NCBI GenBank assembly: GCA_905214825.1
Contig: CAJMNV010000001.1
Span: forward strand, 1 to 40,217
Source: an uncultured bacterium
Lineage (GTDB): Bacteria > Bacillota > Clostridia > Lachnospirales > Anaerotignaceae
Length of the DNA stretch: 40,217 nt
Direction: 5' to 3'
Shown here: positions 7,960 to 14,922 of the stretch, piece by piece
How positions within the stretch are numbered: the first letter of the stretch is position 1
Layout: each line of letters opens with the position of its first letter
Position numbers and translations under genes: made by a program
Notes under the pieces: generated by a model
Databases searched by the model: none
Told to the model about the DNA's origin: nothing
The model's input: the letters and a program-made list of their open reading frames with translations, nothing else

Positions 7960-8215
7960 AAATACCTCCAGAGATCTTCAAGAGAAATATATCATAAAAC
8001 GCAGCAAAAAAACAATGTATTCTCATAAATAAATTCTTATTTTCAGAATAAAATAATGTAAACAACTACAAAGCCATACTAAACCATACTAAAGATTTCA
8101 TCCTTGGTATGATTTTTAGTTTGTGCCTCTGCTTGAAGAACGCCGGTCAGAATTCTCTTGTTTCAGAAAATTCCTGAGTAGTACTCTCTTTTCGGTTGGT
8201 CGTCTTTTGGTTTAC
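7960..8215. other. Gene-free spacer with short repeats
   Basis: This 256-base stretch holds no convincing gene. It has a tandem CCATACTAAA repeat near 8083-8102 and a partial inverted copy (CTTGGTATG) near 8104-8112. A relaxase gene would be expected directly after mobC here, but only a short open stretch of about 20 codons precedes a stop. This looks like a deletion junction left when the restriction cassette replaced the relaxase (inference). Confidence 0.4.
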
Positions 8216-8656
8216 TTATGGAATATCTTTTAAATCGTTATCGGTGGTTGAATCGTTATCATCATCCTTTGGCATCAGTTCCAGAATCTTTTTATACCAG
8301 AGTTTTTCCTCTCCGTTCTCTCGCAACGCAAACTGACAAAACAGTGTCATTAACTCAAAATATTTTGTTTGGAGTTCTCCCCAATCCTTATTAGAAGAAA
8401 ATCGAACAGCATTTGTATTGTAAGCAATTTGATTGACGTTATTTCCAATGCGGTTCACTTCGTAAATCAACTGCTTTGCCTGGTCTCTATCCATGTGCCA
8501 CTGCTTACCCGTCAACGATTCTGCAAGAATCAGTTTTCTTAAATAGTCCGCTTTCGATAAGCCGTACTCAAAAGCATTTTTTGTGAGCATAGCATTTTCC
8601 TCTGGAAGCAAAGTAAAACGGAATTGCTCTGTGCGAACTCTATCTTTTTCAGCCAT
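8216..8656 (-). CDS. mobC: Plasmid mobilization relaxosome protein MobC
   Basis: This is a 146-residue MobC-type accessory protein that binds oriT and helps the relaxase nick. An N-terminal RHH-like segment (VRTEQFRFTLLPEENAMLTK) is followed by the diagnostic MobC stretch YEVNRIGNNVNQIAYNTNAV (about residues 66-85). AAAGGAG lies eight bases before the ATG. The partner relaxase (MobA/VirD2 type) usually follows directly and is absent, so this gene is probably an orphan or acts with a relaxase supplied in trans. Confidence 0.85.
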   Translation of the reverse strand: MAEKDRVRTEQFRFTLLPEENAMLTKNAFEYGLSKADYLRKLILAESLTGKQWHMDRDQAKQLIYEVNRIGNNVNQIAYNTNAVRFSSNKDWGELQTKYFELMTLFCQFALRENGEEKLWYKKILELMPKDDDNDSTTDNDLKDIP

Positions 8657-8678
8657 TTATTACTTCTCCTTTCAAAAC

Positions 8679-8876
8679 TTCCTCACCGTGAGGAAATTAC
8701 AAAATTGTTCGTCAGTGGTTTTAGTTTTGTTGTGCCGTCTGTGGGACAATCATTTTGCCGTTTTGCAAAATGGTACGAGTGGGGGTATTAGGGGGCACTG
8801 CCCCAGTACAACGGCTAACAAGTGGGAAAATGACACGAGTGGGTACAATTTCCCCCTGCTTGCTAATAATGTTTTA
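8679..8876. promoter_or_regulatory. Candidate origin of transfer (oriT) upstream of mobC
   Basis: This spacer is rich in dyads: TTCCTCA/TGAGGAA (8679-8695), CATTTTGC/GCAAAATG (8751-8772) and GGGGC/GCCCC (8792-8804). ACGAGTGGG is repeated at 8775-8783 and 8835-8843, exactly 60 bases apart. It lies just upstream of mobC, where oriT sits in mobilizable elements. The assignment is from structure and position; no nic site is identified. Confidence 0.5.
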
Positions 8877-9428
8877 CTATGGATTTTTAGGGTCGAGTAT
8901 TGTGTCAAGCTGCGATTTCCACGCCATAATATTTTCGATTTCTTTTTCAAAAACATAGGATTCCTTTTGGCGATTTCGCTCCAAAAATTTGCCCCAATAA
9001 TAATCAATTTCTTTCTGCAACTCATTGATATACTCTTGCAGTTCGTCCCGTTCCTCAGCGGAATATTCTTCGGCATCAGCGGTCATTTCCGCCATTTCTT
9101 TTTTATTGCTTTCAAGTTCATCCATCAAATCAATATAATCGTCCAAATCGCCCCACAGCAGCAAAAATTTCAGAAATGTATCATCCGAAAACATGGCGAA
9201 CCAACAACGCTGATACCACTGTTCTGCATACATCCGTTCATCACTTCCGTTGGAATATGTTCCGTCTACTAAATCCCCGATGAAGTTCTCCAACAGCTCT
9301 GAAATTGTCAACCCACCCTCGCCGGATTTTTCGGCAAGGCGTTTCACATCTGCATCGGAAAGGTTTATTGTTATGGCTCTTGGTTTTATGGTTTCGATTT
9401 CGTTTTTTCGTGAATTATAGTCCCTCAT
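8877..9428 (-). CDS. Hypothetical protein with coiled coil, between repA and mobC
   Basis: This 183-residue acidic protein starts with an RHH-like segment (PRAITINLSDADVKRLAEKS). Then come a Trp/Phe-rich middle (WYQRCWFAMFSDDTFLKFLL) and a long charged helix, probably a coiled coil, from about residue 100 to 150. It lies between the repA and mobC genes on the same strand and may help replication or relaxosome assembly, but I do not recognise the family. A terminator-like and dyad-rich spacer separates it from repA. Confidence 0.65.
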   Translation of the reverse strand: MRDYNSRKNEIETIKPRAITINLSDADVKRLAEKSGEGGLTISELLENFIGDLVDGTYSNGSDERMYAEQWYQRCWFAMFSDDTFLKFLLLWGDLDDYIDLMDELESNKKEMAEMTADAEEYSAEERDELQEYINELQKEIDYYWGKFLERNRQKESYVFEKEIENIMAWKSQLDTILDPKNP

Positions 9429-9464
9429 CTCGTCTCCTTTGCTTGTAAAATAGATTGATTTAAG

Positions 9465-9609
9465 CCGAGGACAACGGCAGCAACGGGTACACCGTTGTTT
9501 TTGTTAGGATAAGCGGCAGAATTTTACCGTTGTCCTCGGAAATCCGACTACGGGTAAATTTTCTTCATCATCCTATAAAAAACAACGGCGTTGGCGTAGT
9601 ACCCGTAGT
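9465..9609. repeat. Nested inverted repeats after repA
   Basis: CCGAGGACAACGG (9465-9477) is perfectly inverted as CCGTTGTCCTCGG (9527-9539), and a CAACGG/CCGTTG hairpin (9481-9497) followed by T lies inside. A second pair, ACTACGGGTA (9547-9556) with TACCCGTAGT (9600-9609), ends at the repA stop codon. The region could be a replication origin for RepA, a terminator array or both. Confidence 0.6.
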
Positions 9610-10664
9610 TACTTGACCTCGATATAGTCAAGAGTTATCCATTTTTTCTTGTTATGGAATGCACTCACATAAGATACCCCGTAGATCTCTCTCAGCGAAT
9701 CTTGCGTTGCTTTCAAGCTCTTTGAGAACACAGCAGCACTGTAACTAACAAGAATCGGCTCTCGTGCCTGTAAGATTGTCAGCAGCTCTGTTGCTGTCCC
9801 CTCCCAATGGTGTGCTTCTTCCGATTTGATGAAATCAACGATAGCGTGTAAGAACCGCTCCTTTTCATTGACAACAGATTCATCACGGGTAAGCTTGTTC
9901 CAACGGCAGGATTCTTTGTCAAATTCAAGCGCAAATTCAAAGGCTTCGGTATCACGGTTGAAAATGGTGAGGTTGGCTCTGGTGTCGGTGCGCTTGCTCT
10001 TTGTCAGTACCCAGTTCCCGTCCGTTCCTCCTGCCATGCCCTCACTGCCGGAAATCTTGCTGATATCATCATCGTGCTTGCCCTTGTTGGTGTGGGTGAG
10101 GGCAAGGATGGTGAGGTCAAACTCCATGCTTATCTGGCGCAGGATGTTGGTAAACTCCACGTCCCCGGCATAGATGTTTTTTACAAACTCATTCCCTCTG
10201 ATATGTTGGAGCGTATCAATGACCACCAGTTTGATGTTGGGATGCAGCATTAAGTAATCACTGATATCTTCCTCAACGCCGGAAGTGATGCTGTTTGCCT
10301 TTAGAACGAAGTGGATGTTCTCCATACCCTCATAGGCTTCAAGCATCTCAAAACGGCTCTGTAAGCGTGTTACGGTATCTTCCAGACCGAGATACAAGAC
10401 CTCGGACTGTATGGCTTGATAGCCCCAGATTTGCCCACCACTGGCAACAGCGTAGGATATCTGCTCGGCAAGCCACGATTTACCAACTTTAGCACCTCCG
10501 GCGAGGATAAAGAAACCGTGCGGTAAGATGGTGCTGATGGTGTAATGAAGCGGTGGCAAGTCCATTTCCATCAAGTCTTTTCCGTTGATGGATTCAAAGC
10601 GGCTCTCCCTTATTTTTTCTTTTATTGCTTCTTCGATTTTCATGTTTGCAGTCAATTCGTTCAT
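9609..10664 (-). CDS. repA: RepA-like AAA/RecA-fold replicative ATPase
   Basis: This 351-residue ATPase of the plasmid RepA/AAA_25 type would act as a hexameric helicase for autonomous or pre-transfer replication. The Walker A motif GGAKVGKS is at residues 56-63, a glutamate-containing LYLGLEDT follows at about 90-97, and Walker B is KLVVIDTLQHI at about 145-155. An arginine/sensor region (LALTHTNKGKHDDD, SGSEGMAGG) is typical of the family. A winged-helix-like C terminus (about 270-351) probably binds DNA. AAGGAG lies eight bases before the ATG. Dyad-rich DNA flanks it on both sides, and a possible antisense RNA overlaps its leader. Confidence 0.85.
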   Translation of the reverse strand: MNELTANMKIEEAIKEKIRESRFESINGKDLMEMDLPPLHYTISTILPHGFFILAGGAKVGKSWLAEQISYAVASGGQIWGYQAIQSEVLYLGLEDTVTRLQSRFEMLEAYEGMENIHFVLKANSITSGVEEDISDYLMLHPNIKLVVIDTLQHIRGNEFVKNIYAGDVEFTNILRQISMEFDLTILALTHTNKGKHDDDISKISGSEGMAGGTDGNWVLTKSKRTDTRANLTIFNRDTEAFEFALEFDKESCRWNKLTRDESVVNEKERFLHAIVDFIKSEEAHHWEGTATELLTILQAREPILVSYSAAVFSKSLKATQDSLREIYGVSYVSAFHNKKKWITLDYIEVK

Positions 10665-10687
10665 TGCGAATACTCCTTTGCGTACTA

Positions 10688-10782
10688 TTGTATTTTGAGA
10701 TTCGCCATGCTATAATGTGGTATATCGTATTTCATAGCATGGTCTGAGCTTCTGTGTATTTGCCCATACAGAAGCTTTTTTC
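10688..10782 (+). ncRNA. Candidate antisense RNA opposite the repA leader
   Basis: A plus-strand promoter (TTGTAT 10688-10693, 17 bases, TATAAT 10711-10716) is followed about 30 bases after its predicted start by a terminator stem AGCTTCTGT (10747-10755) / ACAGAAGCT (10768-10776) with six T. The product would be a roughly 60-base RNA complementary to the 5' leader of repA, which starts at 10664 on the other strand. Counter-transcribed RNAs of this size control Rep synthesis in many plasmids. No ORF is present. Confidence 0.45.
10705..10742. repeat. 9-bp dyad in front of repA
   Basis: CCATGCTAT (10705-10713) is inverted as ATAGCATGG (10734-10742). On the repA mRNA it would form a hairpin about 40 bases before the start codon. 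On the DNA it overlaps the -10 of the candidate antisense promoter. Confidence 0.5.
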
Positions 10783-10793
10783 ATGTAAAAAGA

Positions 10794-10826
10794 AAACCAC
10801 AACTTCGATAAACGAAATTGTGGTTT
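10794..10826. terminator. Bidirectional hairpin
   Basis: AAACCACAA (10794-10802) pairs with TTGTGGTTT (10818-10826), with TTCG/CGAA extending the stem inside. The minus strand continues into TTCTTTTT, so it could stop transcripts entering the repA leader. Confidence 0.5.
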
Positions 10827-10842
10827 AGTGAGTGATATTTTG

Positions 10843-10922
10843 TAGAGACATCAAGCTATTTGTACAGTTGCGTTTTTAAGTACAAGCCGTGGTAACCAGT
10901 TTTAATCGGCTTGATGTCTCTA
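10843..10922. repeat. Three-way-junction-like inverted repeat near the element end
   Basis: TAGAGACATCAAGC (10843-10856) is perfectly inverted at 10909-10922. Inside, TTGTAC/GTACAA (10860-10885) and GCCG/CGGC (10886-10910, sharing its last bases with the outer arm) can form two more hairpins. There is no ORF. It lies 80 bases from the tRNA junction and could hold integrase arm sites, a single-strand origin or a structured RNA. The remaining bases to 11001 show only a weak CCGGGT/ACCCGG dyad. Confidence 0.55.
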
Positions 10923-11001
10923 TAATCGTCACGGAGAAAATACAGAAACCGGGTATAAACGCCACGAATACGTTACAAAACAGATAACCCGGAAGCCTTC
11001 A

Positions 11002-11048
11002 TTTGCCTCCTAAGCGAAAGGCCGTGGGTTCGACTCCCGCGGGGACGT
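11002..11048 (+). tRNA. 3' portion of tRNA-Arg(CCU), right attachment site
   Basis: The anticodon arm is TTTGC-CTCCTAA-GCGAA (11002-11018, anticodon CCU). A five-base variable loop, the T arm GTGGG-TTCGACT-CCCGC (11024-11040) and the 3' acceptor strand GGGGACG (11041-11047) follow. No CCA is encoded. The bases before 11002 form no D arm and contain no matching CGTCCCC acceptor strand, so the 5' half is absent. This is the displaced tRNA end left by integration; the conserved block starting at the anticodon arm suggests crossover in or near the anticodon loop. Confidence 0.8.
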
Positions 11049-11053
11049 TTTGA

Positions 11054-11101
11054 CAAAAGCTGAAAATCATTGTTTTTTCAATGTGTTTCAGCTTTTGTTT
11101 T
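11054..11101 (+). terminator. Original tRNA terminator
   Basis: CAAAAGCTGAAA pairs with TTTCAGCTTTTG over 12 bp, followed by T. It is the chromosomal terminator of the interrupted tRNA-Arg gene. Confidence 0.85.
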
Positions 11102-11124
11102 TTCTGTTCAAATAATTACAGAAT

Positions 11125-11262
11125 ATGTTGAATTTTGACAAAAGGCAAATTTCTGTTATCTCATCAGATGTTGCGGTATTCGATAAAAAAAGAAAATGCG
11201 TCATTTCCATATTTGGATTGATGTTTGTGATTATGATTTTGGGTATCATTCCAAAATTATAA
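11125..11262 (+). pseudogene. Remnant of a membrane transporter (YfcC/DcuC-like)
   Basis: An open frame of 45 codons has a polar N-terminal stretch (MLNFDKRQISVISSDVAVFD) and one hydrophobic helix (CVISIFGLMFVIMILGIIPK). It has no clear ribosome site. The charged loop followed by this helix resembles an internal segment of YfcC/DcuC-family transporters, so I read it as a degraded fragment next to the integration site. A genuine single-span microprotein is the alternative. Confidence 0.35.
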
Positions 11263-11350
11263 AAAGGCGATTGTGTTATCATAACATATGTATCATGCAA
11301 GGAATATAGAATTTTTGTGCTTTGCTCTTTTTTTTCTGTTTTATTTGGGG

Positions 11351-11390
11351 TATAATAATACAGAAAAAAGAAACAGAGGAGGTTTTTTGT
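11351..11390 (+). promoter_or_regulatory. Promoter -10 and strong RBS for the DUF1858 gene
   Basis: TGGGG-TATAAT (-10 at 11351-11356) with only a T-rich -35 region is followed by AGAGGAGG about seven bases before the ATG at 11391. Confidence 0.45.
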
Positions 11391-11591
11391 ATGCAGGCAA
11401 CAAAAGATATGACAATCGGCGAATTGTTGATGATGGACAGAGGTGTTGGTGCAATATTGATGCAAAACGGTATGCATTGTGTAGGTTGTCCTTCTGCTGC
11501 AGGAGAAACATTGGAAGAAGCAAGCATGGTGCATGGTATGGATATTGACCAGTTGATGAACGATATCAATGCATATCTGGCAAACAAATAA
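11391..11591 (+). CDS. DUF1858 domain-containing redox-motif protein
   Basis: This 66-residue protein is a single DUF1858 domain (TIGELLMMDRGVGAILMQNG, then a CxxC-P motif in HCVGCPSAAGETLEE). In Clostridia such domains occur alone or fused to hybrid-cluster or redox proteins and are thought to be redox- or metal-linked; the exact role is not established. The start is set by AGGAGG before the ATG at 11391. It is monocistronic, with a promoter upstream and a terminator after it. Confidence 0.85.
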   Translation: MQATKDMTIGELLMMDRGVGAILMQNGMHCVGCPSAAGETLEEASMVHGMDIDQLMNDINAYLANK

Positions 11592-11597
11592 TGTATC

Positions 11598-11638
11598 AAA
11601 AAGACGGCGATTTTCAGATTGAAATTCCCGTCTTTTTT
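11598..11638 (+). terminator. Terminator after the DUF1858 gene
   Basis: AAAAAGACGG (11598-11607) pairs with CCGTCTTTTT (11628-11637), a T-tailed hairpin. Confidence 0.8.
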
Positions 11639-11668
11639 CTCATAAAAAGAATAGAAAAGAGGAATTGT

Positions 11669-12883
11669 ATGGAAAAACAAGAAATTCCCCAAAATGTATT
11701 GCAAATTTTAAGAACATTAAATATAGCAGGATATGAAGCGTATATTGTGGGCGGTTGTGTACGAGATTTCATATTACACAGAGAGCCGCAAGATTGGGAT
11801 ATTACAACATCTGCATTGCCAAATCAAATCAAAGCATTGTTTCCGCATACTGTGGATACAGGTATACAGCATGGCACAGTAACAGTGGTATACGATAAGG
11901 TGAATTATGAAGTCACAACATACCGCATTGATGGTATATATTCCGATGGCAGACACCCAGACGTGGTATCGTTTACGCCTAATTTGGAAGAAGATTTGTT
12001 GCGTCGTGATTTTACCATGAATGCAATGGCATATCACCCGCAATATGGTTTGCAAGACCCTTATTGTGGAGAACAGGATATTGCAGATAAACAAATTAGA
12101 GGTGTGGGGGAACCTGCAAAGCGTTTTCAAGAAGATGGTTTGCGTATGTTGCGTTGCGTACGGTTTGCATCACAGCTTGGTTTTTCCGTAGAGCCTGCAA
12201 CGTATACTGCATTGCAACAAAATGCTGTTTTGATAGAAAAAATCAGTGTGGAACGTATCCATGAAGAATTGGACAAATTTTGGAAAGGGGCATATATTGA
12301 AAAATTACCATTGCTTTTAGATAGTGGTTTGTTACCATATATTGATACATTGCTTGCAGAGCATTTGTTGGCTTTGCAATATGACATTATACTACAATTC
12401 AAACAAATACAAAAAGAAACAGCTTTGTTGTGGACAGTGGTATTGCAAAAACATACGGAAGAACAAGCAAAGATATTTTGTAAAAAATTGAAATTTGATA
12501 ATCAAACTATGAAACAAATATTGTTGTTTTTGCGATATTTATGGGAAGATATTCCACAAGATTTGTATGGTGTACGCAAACAAGCAGGCGAATTGGGCGA
12601 GCAAACCATGCGACAGTTGTTGCACCTACAATCTGTGATAAGAAAAGCAGATATTTCGCAAACATGCACACTTTTGGATCAAGTGATTTTGCAAAAAGAT
12701 TGTCTAAACTTAAAAATGCTTGCAGTCGATGGAAAAGCCTTGATGGCATCAGGTGTTCCTGCAGGAAAAGCTGTAGGGGCAATGTTGTCGTATTTGTTGG
12801 AAGATGTGTTGCACGACCCAACACATAATACACCAGAATATTTGATGGCATTGGCAACACAACACCAAGCAGAACAGGAGTGA
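11669..12883 (+). CDS. cca: CCA-adding enzyme / tRNA nucleotidyltransferase
   Basis: This class II nucleotidyltransferase of 404 residues adds or repairs the 3' CCA of tRNAs. Head-domain motifs are clear: GGCVRD (28-33), metal-binding D42-x-D44 in QDWDITT, RRDFTMNAMAY near 114-124, and EDGLRMLRCVRFASQLGF for nucleotide selection near 148-165. An HD-type second domain is not obvious. The ATG at 11669 is preceded by AGAGG; the frame is open further upstream but runs through the terminator. The gene matters here because the nearby tRNA-Arg does not encode its CCA. The reductase gene follows after six bases. Confidence 0.93.
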   Translation: MEKQEIPQNVLQILRTLNIAGYEAYIVGGCVRDFILHREPQDWDITTSALPNQIKALFPHTVDTGIQHGTVTVVYDKVNYEVTTYRIDGIYSDGRHPDVVSFTPNLEEDLLRRDFTMNAMAYHPQYGLQDPYCGEQDIADKQIRGVGEPAKRFQEDGLRMLRCVRFASQLGFSVEPATYTALQQNAVLIEKISVERIHEELDKFWKGAYIEKLPLLLDSGLLPYIDTLLAEHLLALQYDIILQFKQIQKETALLWTVVLQKHTEEQAKIFCKKLKFDNQTMKQILLFLRYLWEDIPQDLYGVRKQAGELGEQTMRQLLHLQSVIRKADISQTCTLLDQVILQKDCLNLKMLAVDGKALMASGVPAGKAVGAMLSYLLEDVLHDPTHNTPEYLMALATQHQAEQE

Positions 12884-12889
12884 AATGGT

Positions 12890-13720
12890 ATGAAAACATT
12901 TACATTATATAATGGTGTTTCGATACCCTGTGTGGGATATGGTACTTACAAGGTCACAGGGGAAGAAGCGGTTGGGCTTGTCAAAATGGCATTATCCGCA
13001 GGGTATCGACATTTGGATACTGCTCGTATGTATGGCAATGAAAAAGAAGTGGGACAAGCCATCAAACAAAGTGGTATTGCAAGAAATGATATATTTTTGA
13101 CATCAAAAGTATGGCGGACAGAGTTGTCATATGATGCGGTTATGAAAAGCGTAGAGGGTTCTTTGCAAGATTTGGATACCGATTATTTGGATTTATGTTT
13201 GTTGCATTGGCCTATGCCGGAAACAGACCGCAACCAATGGCAGAAAAAAAATTTGGACGCATGGCATGCTTTGGAGAAATTGTATGCAGAAAAAACATTG
13301 CGTGTTATTGGTGTCAGTAACTTTTTGCCACATCATTTGATGCCACTGCTTTCAGCGGCAGATGTCAAACCGATGGTAAACCAACTAGAATATCACGTTG
13401 GCTATTGCCAGCAATATGCTGTGACATATAGCCAACAACAGGGGATATTGGTGGAGGCATGGAGTCCTTTGGGGCGTACAGCGGTGTTGCAAGAACATTT
13501 GGTATTGGAATTGGCAGAAAAATATCATAAAACACCAGCACAAATTTGTTTACGTTTTGCTCTGGAAAACAATGTGTTGCCATTGCCAAAATCTTCTAGC
13601 ATAGAACGTATGCAAGCCAATTTGGATATTTTTGATTTTACCATGACAAAAGAAGATGTATCCCGTTTGTTGACAATGCCACAAGTTGGTTGGGGTGGAC
13701 ATCACCCGGATACATTTTGA
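12890..13720 (+). CDS. Aldo/keto reductase
   Basis: This 276-residue NADPH-dependent aldo/keto reductase of the AKR5-like 2,5-diketo-gluconate reductase group reduces small aldehydes and ketones in the cytosol. The catalytic tetrad is visible as Asp43 and Tyr48 (HLDTARMYGNE), Lys73 (TSKVW) and His106 (LLHWP). GVSNF and the cofactor-binding PLPKSSS segment follow. Length is standard. It starts six bases after cca, probably in one transcript, and is followed by a strong terminator. The substrate is unknown. Confidence 0.92.
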   Translation: MKTFTLYNGVSIPCVGYGTYKVTGEEAVGLVKMALSAGYRHLDTARMYGNEKEVGQAIKQSGIARNDIFLTSKVWRTELSYDAVMKSVEGSLQDLDTDYLDLCLLHWPMPETDRNQWQKKNLDAWHALEKLYAEKTLRVIGVSNFLPHHLMPLLSAADVKPMVNQLEYHVGYCQQYAVTYSQQQGILVEAWSPLGRTAVLQEHLVLELAEKYHKTPAQICLRFALENNVLPLPKSSSIERMQANLDIFDFTMTKEDVSRLLTMPQVGWGGHHPDTF

Positions 13721-13753
13721 AAAAAGCCTATATCATTTGATATAGGCTTTTTG
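13721..13753. terminator. Bidirectional terminator
   Basis: A perfect 14-bp stem (13721-13734 with 13739-13752, core GCCTATATC) with a four-base loop and T tail serves the converging reductase and XRE genes. Confidence 0.9.
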
Positions 13754-14338
13754 TGTATCTCTTTTTTTGAAAAAATAATACAGACCAATCGCCAACAAAA
13801 TATAAACAGAAAAAAATACCACATCAAATAAAAGTATAGAATAAGACGACAAAATGAAGCCAAAACCAAATTTTATCAAAAAAGCAAGCGGTATAAACAA
13901 AGCAAAAGCGGTATTACACCATTTGATGAGAAAATGTGCTTTTGCAGTAGAAACAAAAGTTGCAACACCATAACAAATTCCACCACATATTTGTATTACA
14001 ACGCCAATCAAAACCGCATACATAGATACATGTTCATACCAATCAAATATGGTAAACAATAACCCAATGAACAATAATGCTGCTGAAACCATATATAATG
14101 TTTTACTAAGAACGATGTGTTTTTTTGTATGGATTTGTGTTTGTGTACCTTTCAAAATATAATCCGTTGTCACATTAAAATATATACTCAATGCAACGAT
14201 GTTATCCAAATCAGGTAAGCTTTGTTGACTTTCCCATTTGGAAACCGCTTGTCTGGAAATGTTGAGGGCATTTGCAAGTTCTTCTTGTGAAATGCCTTTT
14301 TCTTTTCGTAATGTTTGAATTCTTTGTGCCATATTCAT
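13733..14338 (-). CDS. XRE regulator with four-helix membrane domain
   Basis: This protein of about 201 residues has an N-terminal Cro/CI HTH (LRKEKGISQEELANALNISR, then QAVSKWESQQSLPDLDNIV) and about four hydrophobic segments in the C-terminal half. Membrane-tethered XRE proteins of this build often sense cell-envelope signals. The ATG at 14338 has AGGAG eight bases before it; the frame extends upstream to 14419 without a ribosome site. It is divergent from the GntR/ABC operon and may cross-regulate it. Confidence 0.85.
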   Translation of the reverse strand: MNMAQRIQTLRKEKGISQEELANALNISRQAVSKWESQQSLPDLDNIVALSIYFNVTTDYILKGTQTQIHTKKHIVLSKTLYMVSAALLFIGLLFTIFDWYEHVSMYAVLIGVVIQICGGICYGVATFVSTAKAHFLIKWCNTAFALFIPLAFLIKFGFGFILSSYSILLFDVVFFSVYILLAIGLYYFFKKRDTQKAYIK

Positions 14339-14484
14339 AAAATCAAACTCCTTTCTTTTATATGTATCATACGCAAAAATCGGTTGCGATGCCACCATTT
14401 CCACATAGAATGTTGTCAACTGGTGGTTACGGATATTGAAAAATAAAGATTTTTTTTAGATTATTTAAGAATTGTTTAAGTGTA

Positions 14485-14532
14485 TTGACAAAAATCATTC
14501 ATTGTATTATTGTATTAGAAACTTAATACAAT
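14485..14532 (+). promoter_or_regulatory. Promoter and operator of the GntR/ABC operon
   Basis: TTGACA (14485-14490) and a 17-base spacer lead to TATTGT (14508-14513). Overlapping the -10 is a perfect dyad, ATTGTATTA (14509-14517) and TAATACAAT (14524-14532). This is the expected arrangement for autorepression by a YtrA-type GntR regulator. AGGAGGTG precedes the gene. Confidence 0.7.
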
Positions 14533-14550
14533 CATACAGGAGGTGATATC

Positions 14551-14922
14551 ATGCAGTTTGATAATAATTCACCAATTTATTTGCAAATTATAAAAGAAAT
14601 GACATTGCGTATTTTATCAGGTGTTATCAAACCAGGAGATAAATTGGCATCTGTGAGAGAGTTGGCAACACAATTTGGTGTCAATCCCAATACCATGCAA
14701 CGTGCAATGACAGAAATGGAACGAGAAGGTTTGGTATATACAGAACGCACAAATGGAAGGTTTTTGACAGAACAAATAGAATTGCTTTCACAGAAAAAAG
14801 CATTGTTTGCGAGAGAAGAAACAGAAAAATATTTGGCATATATGCAAAAAATCGGTTTTAGCCATGAAGAAATTATATCATATTTGCAAGGGTTGCAACA
14901 GGAAGGAGAGAAACAGTCATGA
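14551..14922 (+). CDS. GntR-family (YtrA-type) transcriptional repressor
   Basis: This 123-residue regulator has a winged HTH at residues about 8-75 (NSPIYLQIIKEMTLRILSGV, PGDKLASVRELATQFGVNPN, QRAMTEMEREGLVYTERTNG) and a short helical dimerisation tail, as in the YtrA subfamily. YtrA-type repressors control the ABC transporter genes they sit with. Its stop overlaps the ATPase start (ATGA), and a palindromic operator covers the promoter upstream. Confidence 0.92.
   Translation: MQFDNNSPIYLQIIKEMTLRILSGVIKPGDKLASVRELATQFGVNPNTMQRAMTEMEREGLVYTERTNGRFLTEQIELLSQKKALFAREETEKYLAYMQKIGFSHEEIISYLQGLQQEGEKQS

Larger units (their letters stand above)
1..11050. mobile_element. Integrated mobilizable element in tRNA-Arg(CCU), left end outside window
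   Basis: This stretch carries the usual parts of a Firmicutes integrative mobilizable element: integrase and excisionase, XRE and RHH regulators, MobC, a RepA-like ATPase, and a restriction-modification cargo. The right boundary is the 3' portion of a tRNA-Arg(CCU) at 11002-11048 with no 5' half, as expected when an element inserts into a tRNA gene. No second copy of that tRNA segment is present near base 1, so the left attachment site is inferred to lie upstream of the window. No relaxase or conjugation apparatus is visible here, and the integrase has an in-frame stop, so the element is probably immobile alone. Its exact extent is inferred. Confidence 0.8.
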
